From assembly GCA_963835935.1 (NCBI GenBank), contig CAWIHK010000002.1, positions 496,001 through 560,000 of the forward strand: a stretch of 64,000 nt of DNA, in the 5' to 3' direction. This DNA comes from CAWIHK01 sp963835935 (GTDB taxonomy: Bacteria > Bacteroidota > Ignavibacteria > UBA10030 > CAVZMI01). Made by a program: the position numbers and the translations under genes. The notes beneath the pieces were generated by a model. The model was not told the origin of the DNA, searched no databases, and saw only the letters and a list, made by a program, of their open reading frames with translations. The number at the start of each line of letters is the position of its first letter. The stretch's first letter is position 1. Shown one piece after another: positions 52,501 through 61,971 of this stretch.

Positions 52501-54076
52501 AAAGTTCGATGTTGACGTCGACGCTAATAATTTTCAAGTCAATATCCTCGAACCTTTCATTCCCGTCGTCGATCAGTTGGAAGGAAAGTTGAATTGCAAA
52601 CTTCACATCGGCGGTTCCGTTGAAAAACCAGAATACTCAGGTTCCATCATGGTAGACTCCATCCGCGGAGTATTTCTCCCCAACAACATGAAATATTGGG
52701 TGTACGGCCAGATGGAACCCAACGGCGACAGTATCTCTATCAAAAAATTTACAATCACGAACGATCTCATCGACAGAACTGATGGGTTAGTGTCGATCAT
52801 CGGTTCTTTACATTTGCGCGGCCTCAATATCGATTCGTTCAACTTAACAGCCTCCGGCGCACTGCAAATTCTCGGATATCAATCGGCTCAAGCGTTGGAA
52901 ACGGTGCATGGTTCGTTATTCGCTCAAATTGGAGAGGAAGGACTTCATATGGTAGGCTCACCGTCAAAGCCTCACATCAGTGGTACCATTGAAATCAAAC
53001 AGGCAGCATTGGAATTCCCGCCGACAAAAGAGCAACTATCGTATGGAGAATCGAGTTCATCCATCGGGATTGCTTACCTCGATGAAAATTTGGATCAATT
53101 ACATGATGCATCTGATTCAGTATATTATGTATCATTGAAGAAAAAAGCCGATGATGAGACAGAAAAAATCCGGCTGGCAAAAGAAAAAATCGAATTTTTT
53201 AAAGGTCTCGATTATGACATTAAGGTTCAAACGGCCGGCCCCGTAACAATCACGATGATCTTCAACCCATTCATGAACGAGAAACTCTATGCAGATTTGA
53301 GCGGTGAATTAATGGTTAGAAAAACCGGCGATAAACCACAATTCATCGGTGAGATCGAGGTGTCGAACAAATCGAGTTACTATTATATCAGGGAATTCCA
53401 GGCGAGCGGAAAATTGATTTTTACCGGACCGTTTGATAATCCTACGCTTGACCTGCAGGCCCAGTACGCCAACTCACATAAAAAGCTTGACTCTTTAAAA
53501 ACTGAAGATTGGGTCGTTGTAACCTTGACCATAAAAGGAACGAAGAACAAACCATCCATCGACTATGGCATCACGGTCAACGACGAGAAAAGAACCGAAG
53601 GTGATGTTCAAGCGGATGCACTGAGCTTCATTTTTACTAATGGCCGCTTTCAGAGTGATCTAACATCAACGGAAAAAAATGGAGTGCCAATTTCGAGTAA
53701 GGATTATTCAGACATCCTCGCCGGCTTGTCGTCTTCAGTGCTATCCGGACCAATGACTGATTTTCTAAGAAATAATTTCAGCCCGGCAATTCAATCGTTC
53801 GAGATTAATTTTGGCGGAGGGGAATCTCTAGGCCAACCGGAACTTCGATTGAGTGTGAATGCCGGCCCAAGTATCGTCCGACTTAGCGGACGCGTCAACG
53901 ATTTCGGAAACGGAAATATGAGCGTCGAATTGCCCGTCGGTCGCATTGTAAATTTTTATGAGCTTAATAATCTTGTGCTCGAGTTCGAGCGAAGACTTGA
54001 GGTCCAGAGTTTAACCGTCACGGCAAAACGAGAAATAACAGACAATGTCAGGTTGTTCTACCGTTTTACCTTCTAA
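49559..54076 (+). CDS. tamB: TamB-like translocation and assembly module protein
   Basis: 1505 aa, the expected size. One N-terminal transmembrane anchor (FGLYTCAAIFILVVLLFGI), a long beta-helical body with repeated segments (for example KLELRYEPLAIL, TISARGTLKGFITGKWDDAL), and the C-terminal DUF490 domain from about residue 1180 (…EVSNKSSYYYIREFQASGKL…, ending DNVRLFYRFTF). TamB spans the periplasm and is linked to lipid or outer-membrane-protein transport. No TamA-like gene is adjacent, but the patatin-BamA gene lies 3 kb upstream on the other strand. Confidence 0.9.
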   Translation: MLKKILKFGLYTCAAIFILVVLLFGISQTSFFRNWLRSTLLSVAQKELNGSLTLGEFHGSVFTGLTIDGASLDIDGQTFARVEKLELRYEPLAILQHRITVNQITITKPFVQLLRNRNGEWNIDHLVKKKKPEDTTVSPLTIYLSSCRIKDGDFVMYDSTIAVLPDTIVNHVIDYNHIHVANFSTVISASISAHAITTKLDTLSLQIPEQQISIHQLSLNAQIDSTKCSVSQLDLKLDKTQIHLDASLSKVNLFHGITLPGLAKAPVAVDVHARHIDFNEVKKFLPSLSFFEGSASLNVRVRGSFCDLAVDSIGVAFKSSYIKGKARVQNLHTPERLTIDAFLHDCLIHPSEAVELMPAFHLPDYSAAGPLRFKAEYHGEPLNFQSSITLQTVKAGSAEAEMALDLRAKIAKYTGKLITFSLNPGEILSSPSLEGRISSECDFSGMGFSPADINSTVHIAIDSSTIFHQPVNQTLITVSGQNNVFKGNIDSYFGSSHINAQASYGISDSGFAEYGFDAEGTDIDGEEIFRDSSWHSSLHLVVHGKVSGSTLDDANGKIELTLLPSKFRNQKIEQKTLTLELNQHSVRNRLITLRSQIADADVQGDYPLSNLGTIVSEMISRIGQAVKSKFSAFDSLAHAALPKKFKHPIEKTIHTTEPINRPFDISYSVRLKDLTPIAKAMNKTISARGTLKGFITGKWDDALVGGDYTIENFVYGDSSQQYLLNRAHTEFEIDQLNSKNNIDSIRARFILSANDLFFGSFRVTDSRMDIHYRHQAGSFSLQGTIDSLFTIETGGTVDFKKLPYSLGLDQIYTHYRDYDWELVNPAVIRFDTSLVVFPVLTFSHQNEMVTIDGRASTDKSISAHVSLKNVTIQNLRSVINEQIQTSERHISGTINADAHITGSLSNAVITSNITVDTLVYGKVALGTFHGSLRHENKLISVDASFSRIENDEAGNHKDLFVHGTIPIDLSPVCDGSRYSEGKFDVDVDANNFQVNILEPFIPVVDQLEGKLNCKLHIGGSVEKPEYSGSIMVDSIRGVFLPNNMKYWVYGQMEPNGDSISIKKFTITNDLIDRTDGLVSIIGSLHLRGLNIDSFNLTASGALQILGYQSAQALETVHGSLFAQIGEEGLHMVGSPSKPHISGTIEIKQAALEFPPTKEQLSYGESSSSIGIAYLDENLDQLHDASDSVYYVSLKKKADDETEKIRLAKEKIEFFKGLDYDIKVQTAGPVTITMIFNPFMNEKLYADLSGELMVRKTGDKPQFIGEIEVSNKSSYYYIREFQASGKLIFTGPFDNPTLDLQAQYANSHKKLDSLKTEDWVVVTLTIKGTKNKPSIDYGITVNDEKRTEGDVQADALSFIFTNGRFQSDLTSTEKNGVPISSKDYSDILAGLSSSVLSGPMTDFLRNNFSPAIQSFEINFGGGESLGQPELRLSVNAGPSIVRLSGRVNDFGNGNMSVELPVGRIVNFYELNNLVLEFERRLEVQSLTVTAKREITDNVRLFYRFTF

Positions 54077-54089
54077 AACTCAAATTCAA

Positions 54090-54250
54090 ATGGGAATAAA
54101 AAAATCACACCACTAGTCACAGATCAATTTATCTCCGACCGGGTTCTCGAATTTCTCCAGCGTTATCCGAATGAATCATTTAAGGCTCAGGAAATTGCCC
54201 GGAGACTTTCACTTACCGATAGACCTCACTATCAGATACTTCTGGATGTT
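54090..54250 (+). other. Out-of-phase 5' coding region of the RNase R gene
   Basis: The RNase R frame stays open from about 54092 and encodes a winged-helix-like region (DRVLEFLQRYPNESFKAQEI, then ARRLSL...YQILLDVLHSL) that belongs to the N-terminus of RNase R. No ATG, GTG or TTG lies in this frame before 54251. An ATG at 54090 is one base out of phase: a run of seven A residues (54098-54104) would need eight for it to read into the gene (MGIKKITPLVTDQF). Confidence 0.65.
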
Positions 54251-56275
54251 TTGCATTCATTGCTATCGGAACACACTATCGAACGGGAGCATGGCAAGCG
54301 CTACCGTCTTACACGGGAAGTACATGAGGTCAGCGGCACTCTTCGAATGACAAAGCAAGGATTCGGATTTGTTCAGCCCGATGATCCCTCGGTCGAAGAA
54401 GTTTTCGTCGGTCAACGCTATTTAGGTCCTTCCCTCGACGGCGACACAGTTCTTGTTTCGCTCTTTGCAAAGCCGTTGCACCGCACTCATGATATAAAAC
54501 GGGAAGAGCGACTCGCTGAAGGTGAAGTTATAAAAATTCTGAAGCGCGCACGGACAACTGTTGTCGGAAAGATAACGAAGGATAAAAATTTTTTCTTCCT
54601 AAAACCGGACGATGCAAAACTTCCGCGAGATATTTATATCCCGAAAGCGTTTCTGAAAGGCGCACGAAGGGGAAATAAGGTCGTTGTTCGACTCGAATCA
54701 TGGGATTCGGAGCATGTTAATCCGGAAGGAAAAGTAATTGAAATTCTGGGCGATGCAGGTGAACCGCGTGTTGAACTCCTCTCGGTTGCTCGAGCATTCG
54801 ATTTACATACGGAATTCCAAAAAGAAGTTGTCCGTGAAACGGAAAAATTTTCGGAGGCTATTCCGGCTGAAGAAATCAACCGCAGACTCGATTGCCGTTC
54901 TCTCCTTTGTTTTACAATCGATCCTGAAGATGCGAAAGATTTCGATGATGCTGTCTCACTTGAGGAATTACCCGACGGACTTATCAGGGTTGGTGTTCAC
55001 ATTGCGGATGTGAGCCATTTCGTCACGGAAGGAACAGCGCTCGATGCCGAGGCGTTGCGACGCGGGACAAGTGTTTACCTTGTTGACGGTGTAATCCCAA
55101 TGCTCCCTGAGAAATTGTCGAACAACCTCTGCAGTCTTCAACCGATGAAAGATCGATTGACGTATTCCGTGTTCATGCATCTCACGACGCGCGGCGTGGT
55201 CCAGGATTATCAAATTGTGAAATCGGCTATTCGAAGCAAACATCGGTTCACTTATGAAGAAGTCCAACAAATTATCGAGACCGGACACGGAGAATTTCAC
55301 GAGACAATTGGAAAGATGCATAAATTAAGTAAAACACTTACATCGAAAAGGATAAAAGAAGGAAGTATAGATTTTGAATCTGCAGAAGCAAAATTTCGCT
55401 TTGAAGCGGATGGATATCCGATTGAAATTTTAAAAAAGGTGCGGCTCGATTCTCACAGATTGATCGAAGAATTCATGCTGCTGGCGAATAAGACCGTAGC
55501 AAAACACGTTGCAGCAATGGCAGAATCTGGGAAGAAAAATCCTTTCATATATCGTGTCCATGGTAAACCCGATCCCGGCAAGCTGAAAGATCTCTCTCTT
55601 TTCGTTTCGCATTTCGGCCACAAATTGGATTCGGCAGAAATAAAACCAAAAGATCTTCAAAGATTATTGAATGAAGTTCGCGGATCCGATGAAGAGTACA
55701 TTATTAACGAAGTTGCAATCAGATCGATGGCAAAAGCCATATATTCAGAGAAAAACATCGGACATTTCGGGCTTTCATTCAAGTACTACACTCACTTCAC
55801 CTCACCAATCCGGCGATACCCCGATTTAATGGTTCATCGCTTGCTGAATGAATACTTTCGAGGGATGAGTGAGGCACGTCGAGATTATTACACATCCCGA
55901 TTGCCCGACGTGTGTTTGCAATGCTCCGAAACCGAACGTAAAGCAGTAGAAGCCGAGCGGGAATCCATCAAAATTAAACAAATTGAGTATATGGATCGTC
56001 ATATTGGAGATGAACTGGAAGGAATTATTTCGGGTGTTGTGAATTTCGGCCTGTTTGTGGAGATTAACGATCTACTGATCGAAGGACTTGTGAGAGTGCG
56101 AGAAATGGGAGACGATTACTACGTTTTTGATGATAAGAATTATGCTTTGATAGGACGCCACACCGGCAAACGCTATCGTCTGGGCGATAAAGTTACCGTC
56201 CAAGTTGTCAATGTCGACCTTGAAAATCGCGAAATCCATTTTGCCATCATTGAAAACAAAACTCGAATACGATAA
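54251..56275 (+). CDS. rnr: Ribonuclease R
   Basis: 674 aa from TTG 54251 as the longest frame with a usable start; true start is probably ATG 54090 through an A-tract frameshift (see the separate entry). Cold-shock domains (GFGFVQPDD..., about 35-95, and a second to 170), the RNB catalytic domain with the Asp cluster in TIDPEDAKDFDDAVSLEE, THFTSPIRRYPDLMVHRLL, and a C-terminal S1 domain (ELEGIISGVVNFGLFVEI). RNase R is a processive 3'-5' exonuclease that degrades structured RNA. Confidence 0.93.
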   Translation: MHSLLSEHTIEREHGKRYRLTREVHEVSGTLRMTKQGFGFVQPDDPSVEEVFVGQRYLGPSLDGDTVLVSLFAKPLHRTHDIKREERLAEGEVIKILKRARTTVVGKITKDKNFFFLKPDDAKLPRDIYIPKAFLKGARRGNKVVVRLESWDSEHVNPEGKVIEILGDAGEPRVELLSVARAFDLHTEFQKEVVRETEKFSEAIPAEEINRRLDCRSLLCFTIDPEDAKDFDDAVSLEELPDGLIRVGVHIADVSHFVTEGTALDAEALRRGTSVYLVDGVIPMLPEKLSNNLCSLQPMKDRLTYSVFMHLTTRGVVQDYQIVKSAIRSKHRFTYEEVQQIIETGHGEFHETIGKMHKLSKTLTSKRIKEGSIDFESAEAKFRFEADGYPIEILKKVRLDSHRLIEEFMLLANKTVAKHVAAMAESGKKNPFIYRVHGKPDPGKLKDLSLFVSHFGHKLDSAEIKPKDLQRLLNEVRGSDEEYIINEVAIRSMAKAIYSEKNIGHFGLSFKYYTHFTSPIRRYPDLMVHRLLNEYFRGMSEARRDYYTSRLPDVCLQCSETERKAVEAERESIKIKQIEYMDRHIGDELEGIISGVVNFGLFVEINDLLIEGLVRVREMGDDYYVFDDKNYALIGRHTGKRYRLGDKVTVQVVNVDLENREIHFAIIENKTRIR

Positions 56276-56375
56276 AAATGTTTTTCTTAAAACGTTTATC
56301 ATTGTAATGGATGTCTTGAAATTCTATTTAAAAATATATAGGTTGATGGAGAACTAATCAATATTGGGGATCAAC

Positions 56376-59300
56376 ATGAGACACGCAGGTTTAATTCTTC
56401 TGGTTTTACTCCTGTTTCAGGGGAGCGGCTTTGCTCAATTCGGAAAGAACAAAGTCCAATATAAAAATTTTGAATGGTACTTTATTCAATCGACACATTT
56501 TGATGTCTATTTTTATCAGGATGGCGACTTCTTAGCAGAATATGTTGCAAATAATGCTGAAGAAGATCTGGCGTCGATTGAGAAAGATTTTCGATACCAA
56601 ATCACGAATAGAATTCCGATTATCGTTTACAATTCCCACAACGACTGGCAACAGACGAACGTCGTCTCGGAATATCTCGAGGAAGGCGTCGGCGGTGTGA
56701 CGGAATTATTTAAAAATCGCGTCGTCGTTCCATTCGAAGGAAACTACGGACAATTCCGCCATGTCATACACCACGAACTGGTTCATGCTGTGATTAACGA
56801 TATGTTTTACGGAGGCTCGATTCAATCGATAATTACAAACAACATCCAGCTTCAACTGCCGATGTGGTTCAACGAAGGAATCGCAGAATACGAATCGAGT
56901 CGTTGGGAAACGAATTCCGATATGTTTATGCGCGACATCACGATCCACAACAGCCTTCCGCCGATTCCTTATCTCAACGGTTATCTTGCATATCGCGGAG
57001 GACAATCGCTTTGGTGGTATATCGCGTGTAAGTATGGCGATCAAAAAATCGGAGAAATCATCAACAGGGTTCGAGGGTTGAAGAATGTTGAACAGGGATT
57101 CAAGAGCAGCCTTGGACTTTCAATGGAAGAGTTGAATGAACGATGGCAGAAAGAACAAAAGGTGCTTTACTGGCCTGACATTGCAAAGCGTGAAGAACCG
57201 TCATCTTTCTCAAAACGAATGACAAACCATGTGAAAGACGGCAATTTCTACAACACCAGTCCTGCAATTTCACCGCAGGGTGATAGAATTGCTTTTTTAT
57301 CCGATCGTGATGATTACTTTGATATTTATCTGATGTCGGCAATCGACGGTGAAGTGATCAAGAAAGTTGTGAGCGGCCAGCAATCGAAAAACTTTGAAGA
57401 GTTAAAACTTCTCACACCAGGAATTTCATGGTCACCCGAAGGAAAACGCATAGCGCTTGCAACGAAGGCCGGTGAGTCGGATGCCATCATCGTGATCGAT
57501 GTGGATTCCGGTGAGGAAGAAAAAATTGAGGTTCCGCTTGACGGTATCTTTACCGTCCGCTGGTCGCCGAAAGGAGACAAACTTGCATTCATCGGCCAGA
57601 CAAGCGTTCAATCCGACGTCTATATTTATAATTTAAAAACGAAAGAAGTAAAAAACCTCACCGACGATATATTCTCGGATATCGATCCGACATTTTCGCC
57701 GGATGGAAAGAAAATATATTTTGCATCGGCACATGGTTCGTATCTCTCGTCGAAGGATCTTCCTCCAGACTTCAAAATGAGTAAATTTGTCGAAGGAACG
57801 CATAATATATTTTCCATTGATATCGACACCGGAACCATCGAGCGGGTAACGACTGCACGCGACGCAGATGAAACCTCACCGGTATTAAGCGCCGACGGGA
57901 AAAAAATGTTATTCCTCTCAACCCGGAACGGCATCAACAACATTTATGAAAAAGATCTCGTTACCGGCAAAGAACGGCCCCTCACAAATAGCCTTAGCGG
58001 TATCTACCAATTATCGCTCTCGGCCGACGGTAATAAGCTTGCGTTCGCTTCTTTAACAGAAGTTGGGTTCGATATTTTTCTGATGAAGGCGCCATTCGAC
58101 CGAGATTTAAAAACAGATTCACTTGAGATAACAGAATGGCTCCGCCGTTCGGCTGCGGATTCAGCACCTCTCACACAGCATGCTGCAGTAAAGAATACGA
58201 CATCGGTTAAATCACAACCTGATTCGACATCTCAATTGTATGGGAAAAATATCAAAATTGATTTTAAGAATTATGTCTTCGCCGACCATTTCCAAACCGA
58301 TTCATCGAAATCACAATCGAAGCGATCCGAAGTGTTCTCGTTGATCAATAATGTTGACTCGAGCGGAAGGTATAAAGTAAATAAGTACAAATTGAATTTC
58401 TCGCCCGACGTCGTTTATGGTAATGCAGGTTATACCTCATTCTATGGAGTCCAAGGTTCGACTCAAATGTTATTCAGCGACATGCTGGGGGATCACCAAA
58501 TTTATTTTGCCACAAACCTGTTGATAGATTTGAAGAACAGCGATTTTATTCTCGCATATACTTCTTTAAAAAACAGATTGGATTATAGCATCGTTGGATT
58601 TCATAGCGCGCGATTTCTTTACATGGATGCTACCGACGGCTACACGGATCTGTTCAGATTCATGACCTACGGAGGTTCACTCTCTTTGCAATTCCCAACG
58701 ACCAGGTTCAACAGATTCGATCTTGGTTTAACATGGCTTACGGTCACAAAAGATAATCTTGACGAACCCGGTTACGATCAAGAAAGCCAGTCTATCCTGT
58801 TTCCAACTTTAATGTATTCACATGACACAGCTTTATGGGGATACACGGCCCCTATAAATGGTGAACGCTACTACATCAGTATGGAAGCAAGTCCAAAATT
58901 AAATTCATCCAGCATCGGCTTCGTGAAATTCGACATCGATGCAAGAAAATATTTCAGGCTCGGGAGAGATTTCAATTTTGTCGTTCGCGGTTCAGGTGGA
59001 ACCAGTTTCGGTCCGGATCCGCAACGGTATTATACCGGAGGGACGGAAAATTGGATCGACCCTCAGTACGGTTACACTGGAATCCCGATCCGTGATGCAG
59101 CAGATTTCGTTTTCCTGACGCCCGTTCTTCCGATGCGCGGTTTTGATTTAGGCGAACGCGTTGGAACACATGCCGCGCTTGCAAATATCGAATTGCGATT
59201 CCCGTTCATTCGATATTTCATCCCGAGTTTTCTTCCACTCGCGATGCAGAATATCACCGGAACACTATTTACAGATATCGGCTCCGTATGGACAAACAGC

Positions 59301-59489
59301 AATGAATTCAAGGGAATCGGAAAAGATGCAAACGGAAACGAAGTTACGCAGGACATTATGATGGGCACAGGCTTCGGACTCAGATTTTATATGCTGGGAT
59401 TCCTTCTCAGGCTCGATATCGCATGGCGCTACGATCTCCACAATTTTTATTCGCCATTTTATTATGTTTCGATCGGGCCAGATTTTTAA
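56376..59489 (+). CDS. Outer-membrane protein with zinc peptidase, TolB-like propeller and barrel domains
   Basis: 1037 aa from ATG 56376, with GGGGAT at good spacing; TTG 56364 is an alternative. Signal peptide (LILLVLLLFQGSGFA). An N-terminal gluzincin-like domain has HHELVHAV (HExxH) near residue 131 and WFNEGIAEYE with the third ligand Glu about 40 residues later. Then a TolB/PD40 propeller (about 280-600: ISPQGDRIAFLSDRDDYFDI and PTFSPDGKKIYFASA). The remainder is beta-rich and ends like a BamA-type barrel (FYMLGFLLRLDIAWRYD...YVSIGPDF). Such fused proteins are known in Bacteroidota relatives; their substrate is unknown. Confidence 0.8.
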   Translation: MRHAGLILLVLLLFQGSGFAQFGKNKVQYKNFEWYFIQSTHFDVYFYQDGDFLAEYVANNAEEDLASIEKDFRYQITNRIPIIVYNSHNDWQQTNVVSEYLEEGVGGVTELFKNRVVVPFEGNYGQFRHVIHHELVHAVINDMFYGGSIQSIITNNIQLQLPMWFNEGIAEYESSRWETNSDMFMRDITIHNSLPPIPYLNGYLAYRGGQSLWWYIACKYGDQKIGEIINRVRGLKNVEQGFKSSLGLSMEELNERWQKEQKVLYWPDIAKREEPSSFSKRMTNHVKDGNFYNTSPAISPQGDRIAFLSDRDDYFDIYLMSAIDGEVIKKVVSGQQSKNFEELKLLTPGISWSPEGKRIALATKAGESDAIIVIDVDSGEEEKIEVPLDGIFTVRWSPKGDKLAFIGQTSVQSDVYIYNLKTKEVKNLTDDIFSDIDPTFSPDGKKIYFASAHGSYLSSKDLPPDFKMSKFVEGTHNIFSIDIDTGTIERVTTARDADETSPVLSADGKKMLFLSTRNGINNIYEKDLVTGKERPLTNSLSGIYQLSLSADGNKLAFASLTEVGFDIFLMKAPFDRDLKTDSLEITEWLRRSAADSAPLTQHAAVKNTTSVKSQPDSTSQLYGKNIKIDFKNYVFADHFQTDSSKSQSKRSEVFSLINNVDSSGRYKVNKYKLNFSPDVVYGNAGYTSFYGVQGSTQMLFSDMLGDHQIYFATNLLIDLKNSDFILAYTSLKNRLDYSIVGFHSARFLYMDATDGYTDLFRFMTYGGSLSLQFPTTRFNRFDLGLTWLTVTKDNLDEPGYDQESQSILFPTLMYSHDTALWGYTAPINGERYYISMEASPKLNSSSIGFVKFDIDARKYFRLGRDFNFVVRGSGGTSFGPDPQRYYTGGTENWIDPQYGYTGIPIRDAADFVFLTPVLPMRGFDLGERVGTHAALANIELRFPFIRYFIPSFLPLAMQNITGTLFTDIGSVWTNSNEFKGIGKDANGNEVTQDIMMGTGFGLRFYMLGFLLRLDIAWRYDLHNFYSPFYYVSIGPDF

Positions 59490-59511
59490 CGGCTGCATCG
59501 AAAGGAATCAC

Positions 59512-59781
59512 ATGTCAACACGTGCGCCATCAAGTATCGCAGAATTTTCAGCTGCAACAATCGAAAAAATCGGTTATGCAAGTGTCGCGGAAATTCCAGT
59601 TCAGGAACCGAACGACCGCATCCGGTTAGGATATCATGTATGGCTGTACCTTTCAGGAAAACTTCCGACGCTTCTTGAAGCGGTACGAAATGCACGATCT
59701 CGAATTCTTGTAACCGAAGATGAGGCGTTGTCGATAATATCAAAAAAATTACAGGAAGCCGGTATCGATAAAACTTCCTGA
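59512..59781 (+). CDS. Conserved small protein of unknown function
   Basis: 89 aa from ATG 59512 (AAAGGAA upstream; a longer frame from 59464 overlaps the previous gene). Helical, no signal or transmembrane segment: SSIAEFSAATIEKIGYASVA and GYHVWLYLSGKLPTLLEAVR. It sits between the peptidase-barrel gene and marC, about 20 bp from each. No family recognised. Confidence 0.6.
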   Translation: MSTRAPSSIAEFSAATIEKIGYASVAEIPVQEPNDRIRLGYHVWLYLSGKLPTLLEAVRNARSRILVTEDEALSIISKKLQEAGIDKTS

Positions 59782-59801
59782 TCTGACGCGAGGATCAAGC
59801 A

Positions 59802-60395
59802 GTGCTCGAAAAAATTTTGCTTGCGTTTATTCCATTATTCGTCGCAATCGATGTTCTCGGAGTCATTCCTCTCTTTCTTTCGCTGACTGAAGGAATGCAG
59901 GAACGCCGACGGCGCGTGCTCATTAGTCAAGCTACGGCTACCGCTTTTATCGTAGCGATAACTTTTTTAACCGCCGGCAAACTCCTCTTCTCGTTTATAG
60001 GAATTACTGTGAATGATTTTCGCATTGGCGGCGGTATAGTCCTGCTCGTGCTTTCGGTCCGCGATCTCATTTTTCCGGAGGATGTATCACGAACCACCGG
60101 AAAAGAGAACATCGGTGTTGTTCCAATCGGCATTCCTTTAATAATTGGCCCGGCCGCTCTCACCACCATCATCATTTTGGTGGATACATACGGATACATT
60201 CCGACGATAATATCGATGGTCGTCAATCTCATAATTGTGTGGGTTACATTTCGCCAGTCGAAATTTATTCGAACTATTTTAACCGATGCCGGTGCAAAAG
60301 GATTTGCAAAGGTGGCATCGTTATTTCTTGCCGCAATTGCAGTGATGATAATTCGAGTCGGCATTGTGGACACAATTAACCTTTGGAAAAAGTAA
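59802..60395 (+). CDS. MarC-family integral membrane protein
   Basis: 197 aa from GTG 59802. Six hydrophobic helices. FVAIDVLGVIPLFLSLTEGM and VPIGIPLIIGPAALTTIIIL are typical of the MarC/UPF0056 family. The role of the family is unclear despite the multiple-antibiotic-resistance name. Next gene (STAS) follows after 71 bp. Confidence 0.93.
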   Translation: MLEKILLAFIPLFVAIDVLGVIPLFLSLTEGMQERRRRVLISQATATAFIVAITFLTAGKLLFSFIGITVNDFRIGGGIVLLVLSVRDLIFPEDVSRTTGKENIGVVPIGIPLIIGPAALTTIIILVDTYGYIPTIISMVVNLIIVWVTFRQSKFIRTILTDAGAKGFAKVASLFLAAIAVMIIRVGIVDTINLWKK

Positions 60396-60466
60396 ATAAC
60401 TGCAACACTTTGCTGTTGCAACCGTATAAACAGAAGAAATCGCAGGAGATTGAAGGAAGCAAGATT

Positions 60467-60808
60467 ATGAAAATAACATCGTACGACCAAGCGGGAATAG
60501 TTGTTCTCGAACCGAAAGGAGAACTCATCGGCGGTCCGGAAACAGATGAACTTCGTTCTGCGCTCGACAATGCTATTAATTCCGGAAACCAAAAATTGAT
60601 TATCGATATGGGATTGGTGCGTTATTTAAACAGTACTGCGCTAGGCCTACTCGCGTCAACCCATGTAAATTATGCAAAGCGTGGCGGGCGCGTCGTTTTA
60701 TGTCGGGTCGAAAAACAAATTCAAAATATTTTCATAATCACAAAACTTTCATTGATCTTCGAATTATTCACTGATCAAAAAGAGGCTCTCGCAAGTTTTT
60801 CGAAATAA
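60467..60808 (+). CDS. STAS-domain anti-sigma factor antagonist
   Basis: 113 aa from ATG 60467 (AAGGAAG at good spacing; the longer frame from 60383 has no site and overlaps marC). GIVVLEPKGELIGGPETDELR, then MGLVRYLNSTALGLLASTHVNYA with the phosphorylatable Ser in NST, are the SpoIIAA/RsbV-type STAS pattern. Probably regulated by phosphorylation in a partner-switching system; no cognate kinase gene lies near. Confidence 0.9.
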   Translation: MKITSYDQAGIVVLEPKGELIGGPETDELRSALDNAINSGNQKLIIDMGLVRYLNSTALGLLASTHVNYAKRGGRVVLCRVEKQIQNIFIITKLSLIFELFTDQKEALASFSK

Positions 60809-60827
60809 AAGAGCCCGGGAACATCCT

Positions 60828-61289
60828 ATGCCACCAACACACAATACTCGTTTTCCAGGAATTATTCTAATTGTTTTCGGCATCTGCGTACTCGTCGCCA
60901 ACATCCTCGATCTGTCATGGGAACACTTTTGGCCGATCTTCATGATCGTTGGCGGTTTGTGGTTTCTTGTGCTGTTTCTCCGGGACCGGAGGAATTTCGG
61001 ACTCTTGATGCCTGCGAGTATTTTCCTCACGATCGGTTCATTATTTCTATTCCATTCAAGCTTTGGATGGAACAGCAGCAACATTACCTGGCCAATTTAT
61101 ATCGCGGCGCCGGGTATCGGTTTTTTTGCAATGTATTATTTTGGAAAGAAGGATGTCGGTTTTTTGTTCCCGGCATTTATGCTGACCGGTCTGGCGTTAC
61201 TTTTCTTCCTTATAAATCTTAATAAAGGAGAATACTGGCCGGTAATCCTGATCCTAATTGGATTAGTTCTCATATATTCGAAACGCTGA
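60828..61289 (+). CDS. Small membrane protein, LiaI/LiaF-like transmembrane region
   Basis: 153 aa with five hydrophobic helices: RFPGIILIVFGICVLVANIL, FWPIFMIVGGLWFLVLF and so on, in the pattern of LiaI-LiaF-like or DUF5668 domains (repeated W-P at helix starts: HFWPIF, ITWPIY, YWPVIL). In other bacteria such proteins sense or buffer envelope stress. It shares one base with the next start (TGATG). Confidence 0.75.
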   Translation: MPPTHNTRFPGIILIVFGICVLVANILDLSWEHFWPIFMIVGGLWFLVLFLRDRRNFGLLMPASIFLTIGSLFLFHSSFGWNSSNITWPIYIAAPGIGFFAMYYFGKKDVGFLFPAFMLTGLALLFFLINLNKGEYWPVILILIGLVLIYSKR

Positions 61290-61909
61290 TGCTTCCTCCA
61301 TTATTGCGTGGACAACGGATAGAGTTACGATATCCAAAATTCTCGGACACTGAGAAAATTTTCTCGGCCATCGACGACTCAAGACCCGAACTTTCTAAAT
61401 GGCTGCCGTGGATTCCTCATATTTTGAATTCTGCAGACATCCGTACTTTTATTTCGCGGGCTCGCAAGGATGGGAAATCCCTTAACCGGCTCGAGTATTG
61501 CATCTTTGACGCAACTTCAAAAAATTATCTCGGCCAGGTGGGTACATATCCAATCAATTATGCAACTCGGCAAACATACATCGGCTACTGGATAGCTTCT
61601 TCATGTGCCGGTAATGGCTACGCCACTGAAGCGTCTGCCGTACTTCTCTTTTATCTTTTTGATGTGATTCAACTTCATAAAGTCGGATTGAATGCTTCAA
61701 CACAAAATCACGCGAGCATTGCCATTGCAAGAAAATTGGGTTTTCGGGAAGATGGCATTCTACGCGAAAATGAATATATAAATAATCGATGGCACGATCA
61801 CCTTACTTTCAGCCTTCTAAAAGATGAATTTGAATCGATGCGAAAGCGCTTCGAGTCTTTCTTGCCCGTTTCCAGGCGAACTTTAATCGACACACCGAAA
61901 GCCGATTGA
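61289..61909 (+). CDS. GNAT-family acetyltransferase, RimJ/RimL type
   Basis: 206 aa. LRGQRIELRYPKFSDTEKIF at the start, then YLGQVGTYPIN, GYWIASSCAGNGYATEASAV (acetyl-CoA loop CAGNGYA) and HKVGLNASTQNHASIAIARKLGF are the RimJ/RimL-like protein N-acetyltransferase pattern. Its stop is 62 bp before the BatA-like gene. Substrate unknown. Confidence 0.9.
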   Translation: MLPPLLRGQRIELRYPKFSDTEKIFSAIDDSRPELSKWLPWIPHILNSADIRTFISRARKDGKSLNRLEYCIFDATSKNYLGQVGTYPINYATRQTYIGYWIASSCAGNGYATEASAVLLFYLFDVIQLHKVGLNASTQNHASIAIARKLGFREDGILRENEYINNRWHDHLTFSLLKDEFESMRKRFESFLPVSRRTLIDTPKAD

Positions 61910-61971
61910 TTTTTCCCCCATTTCTCATTATAGTAGATGAAGAAATATAGTGTTGTGAATGAAGGATAAGC

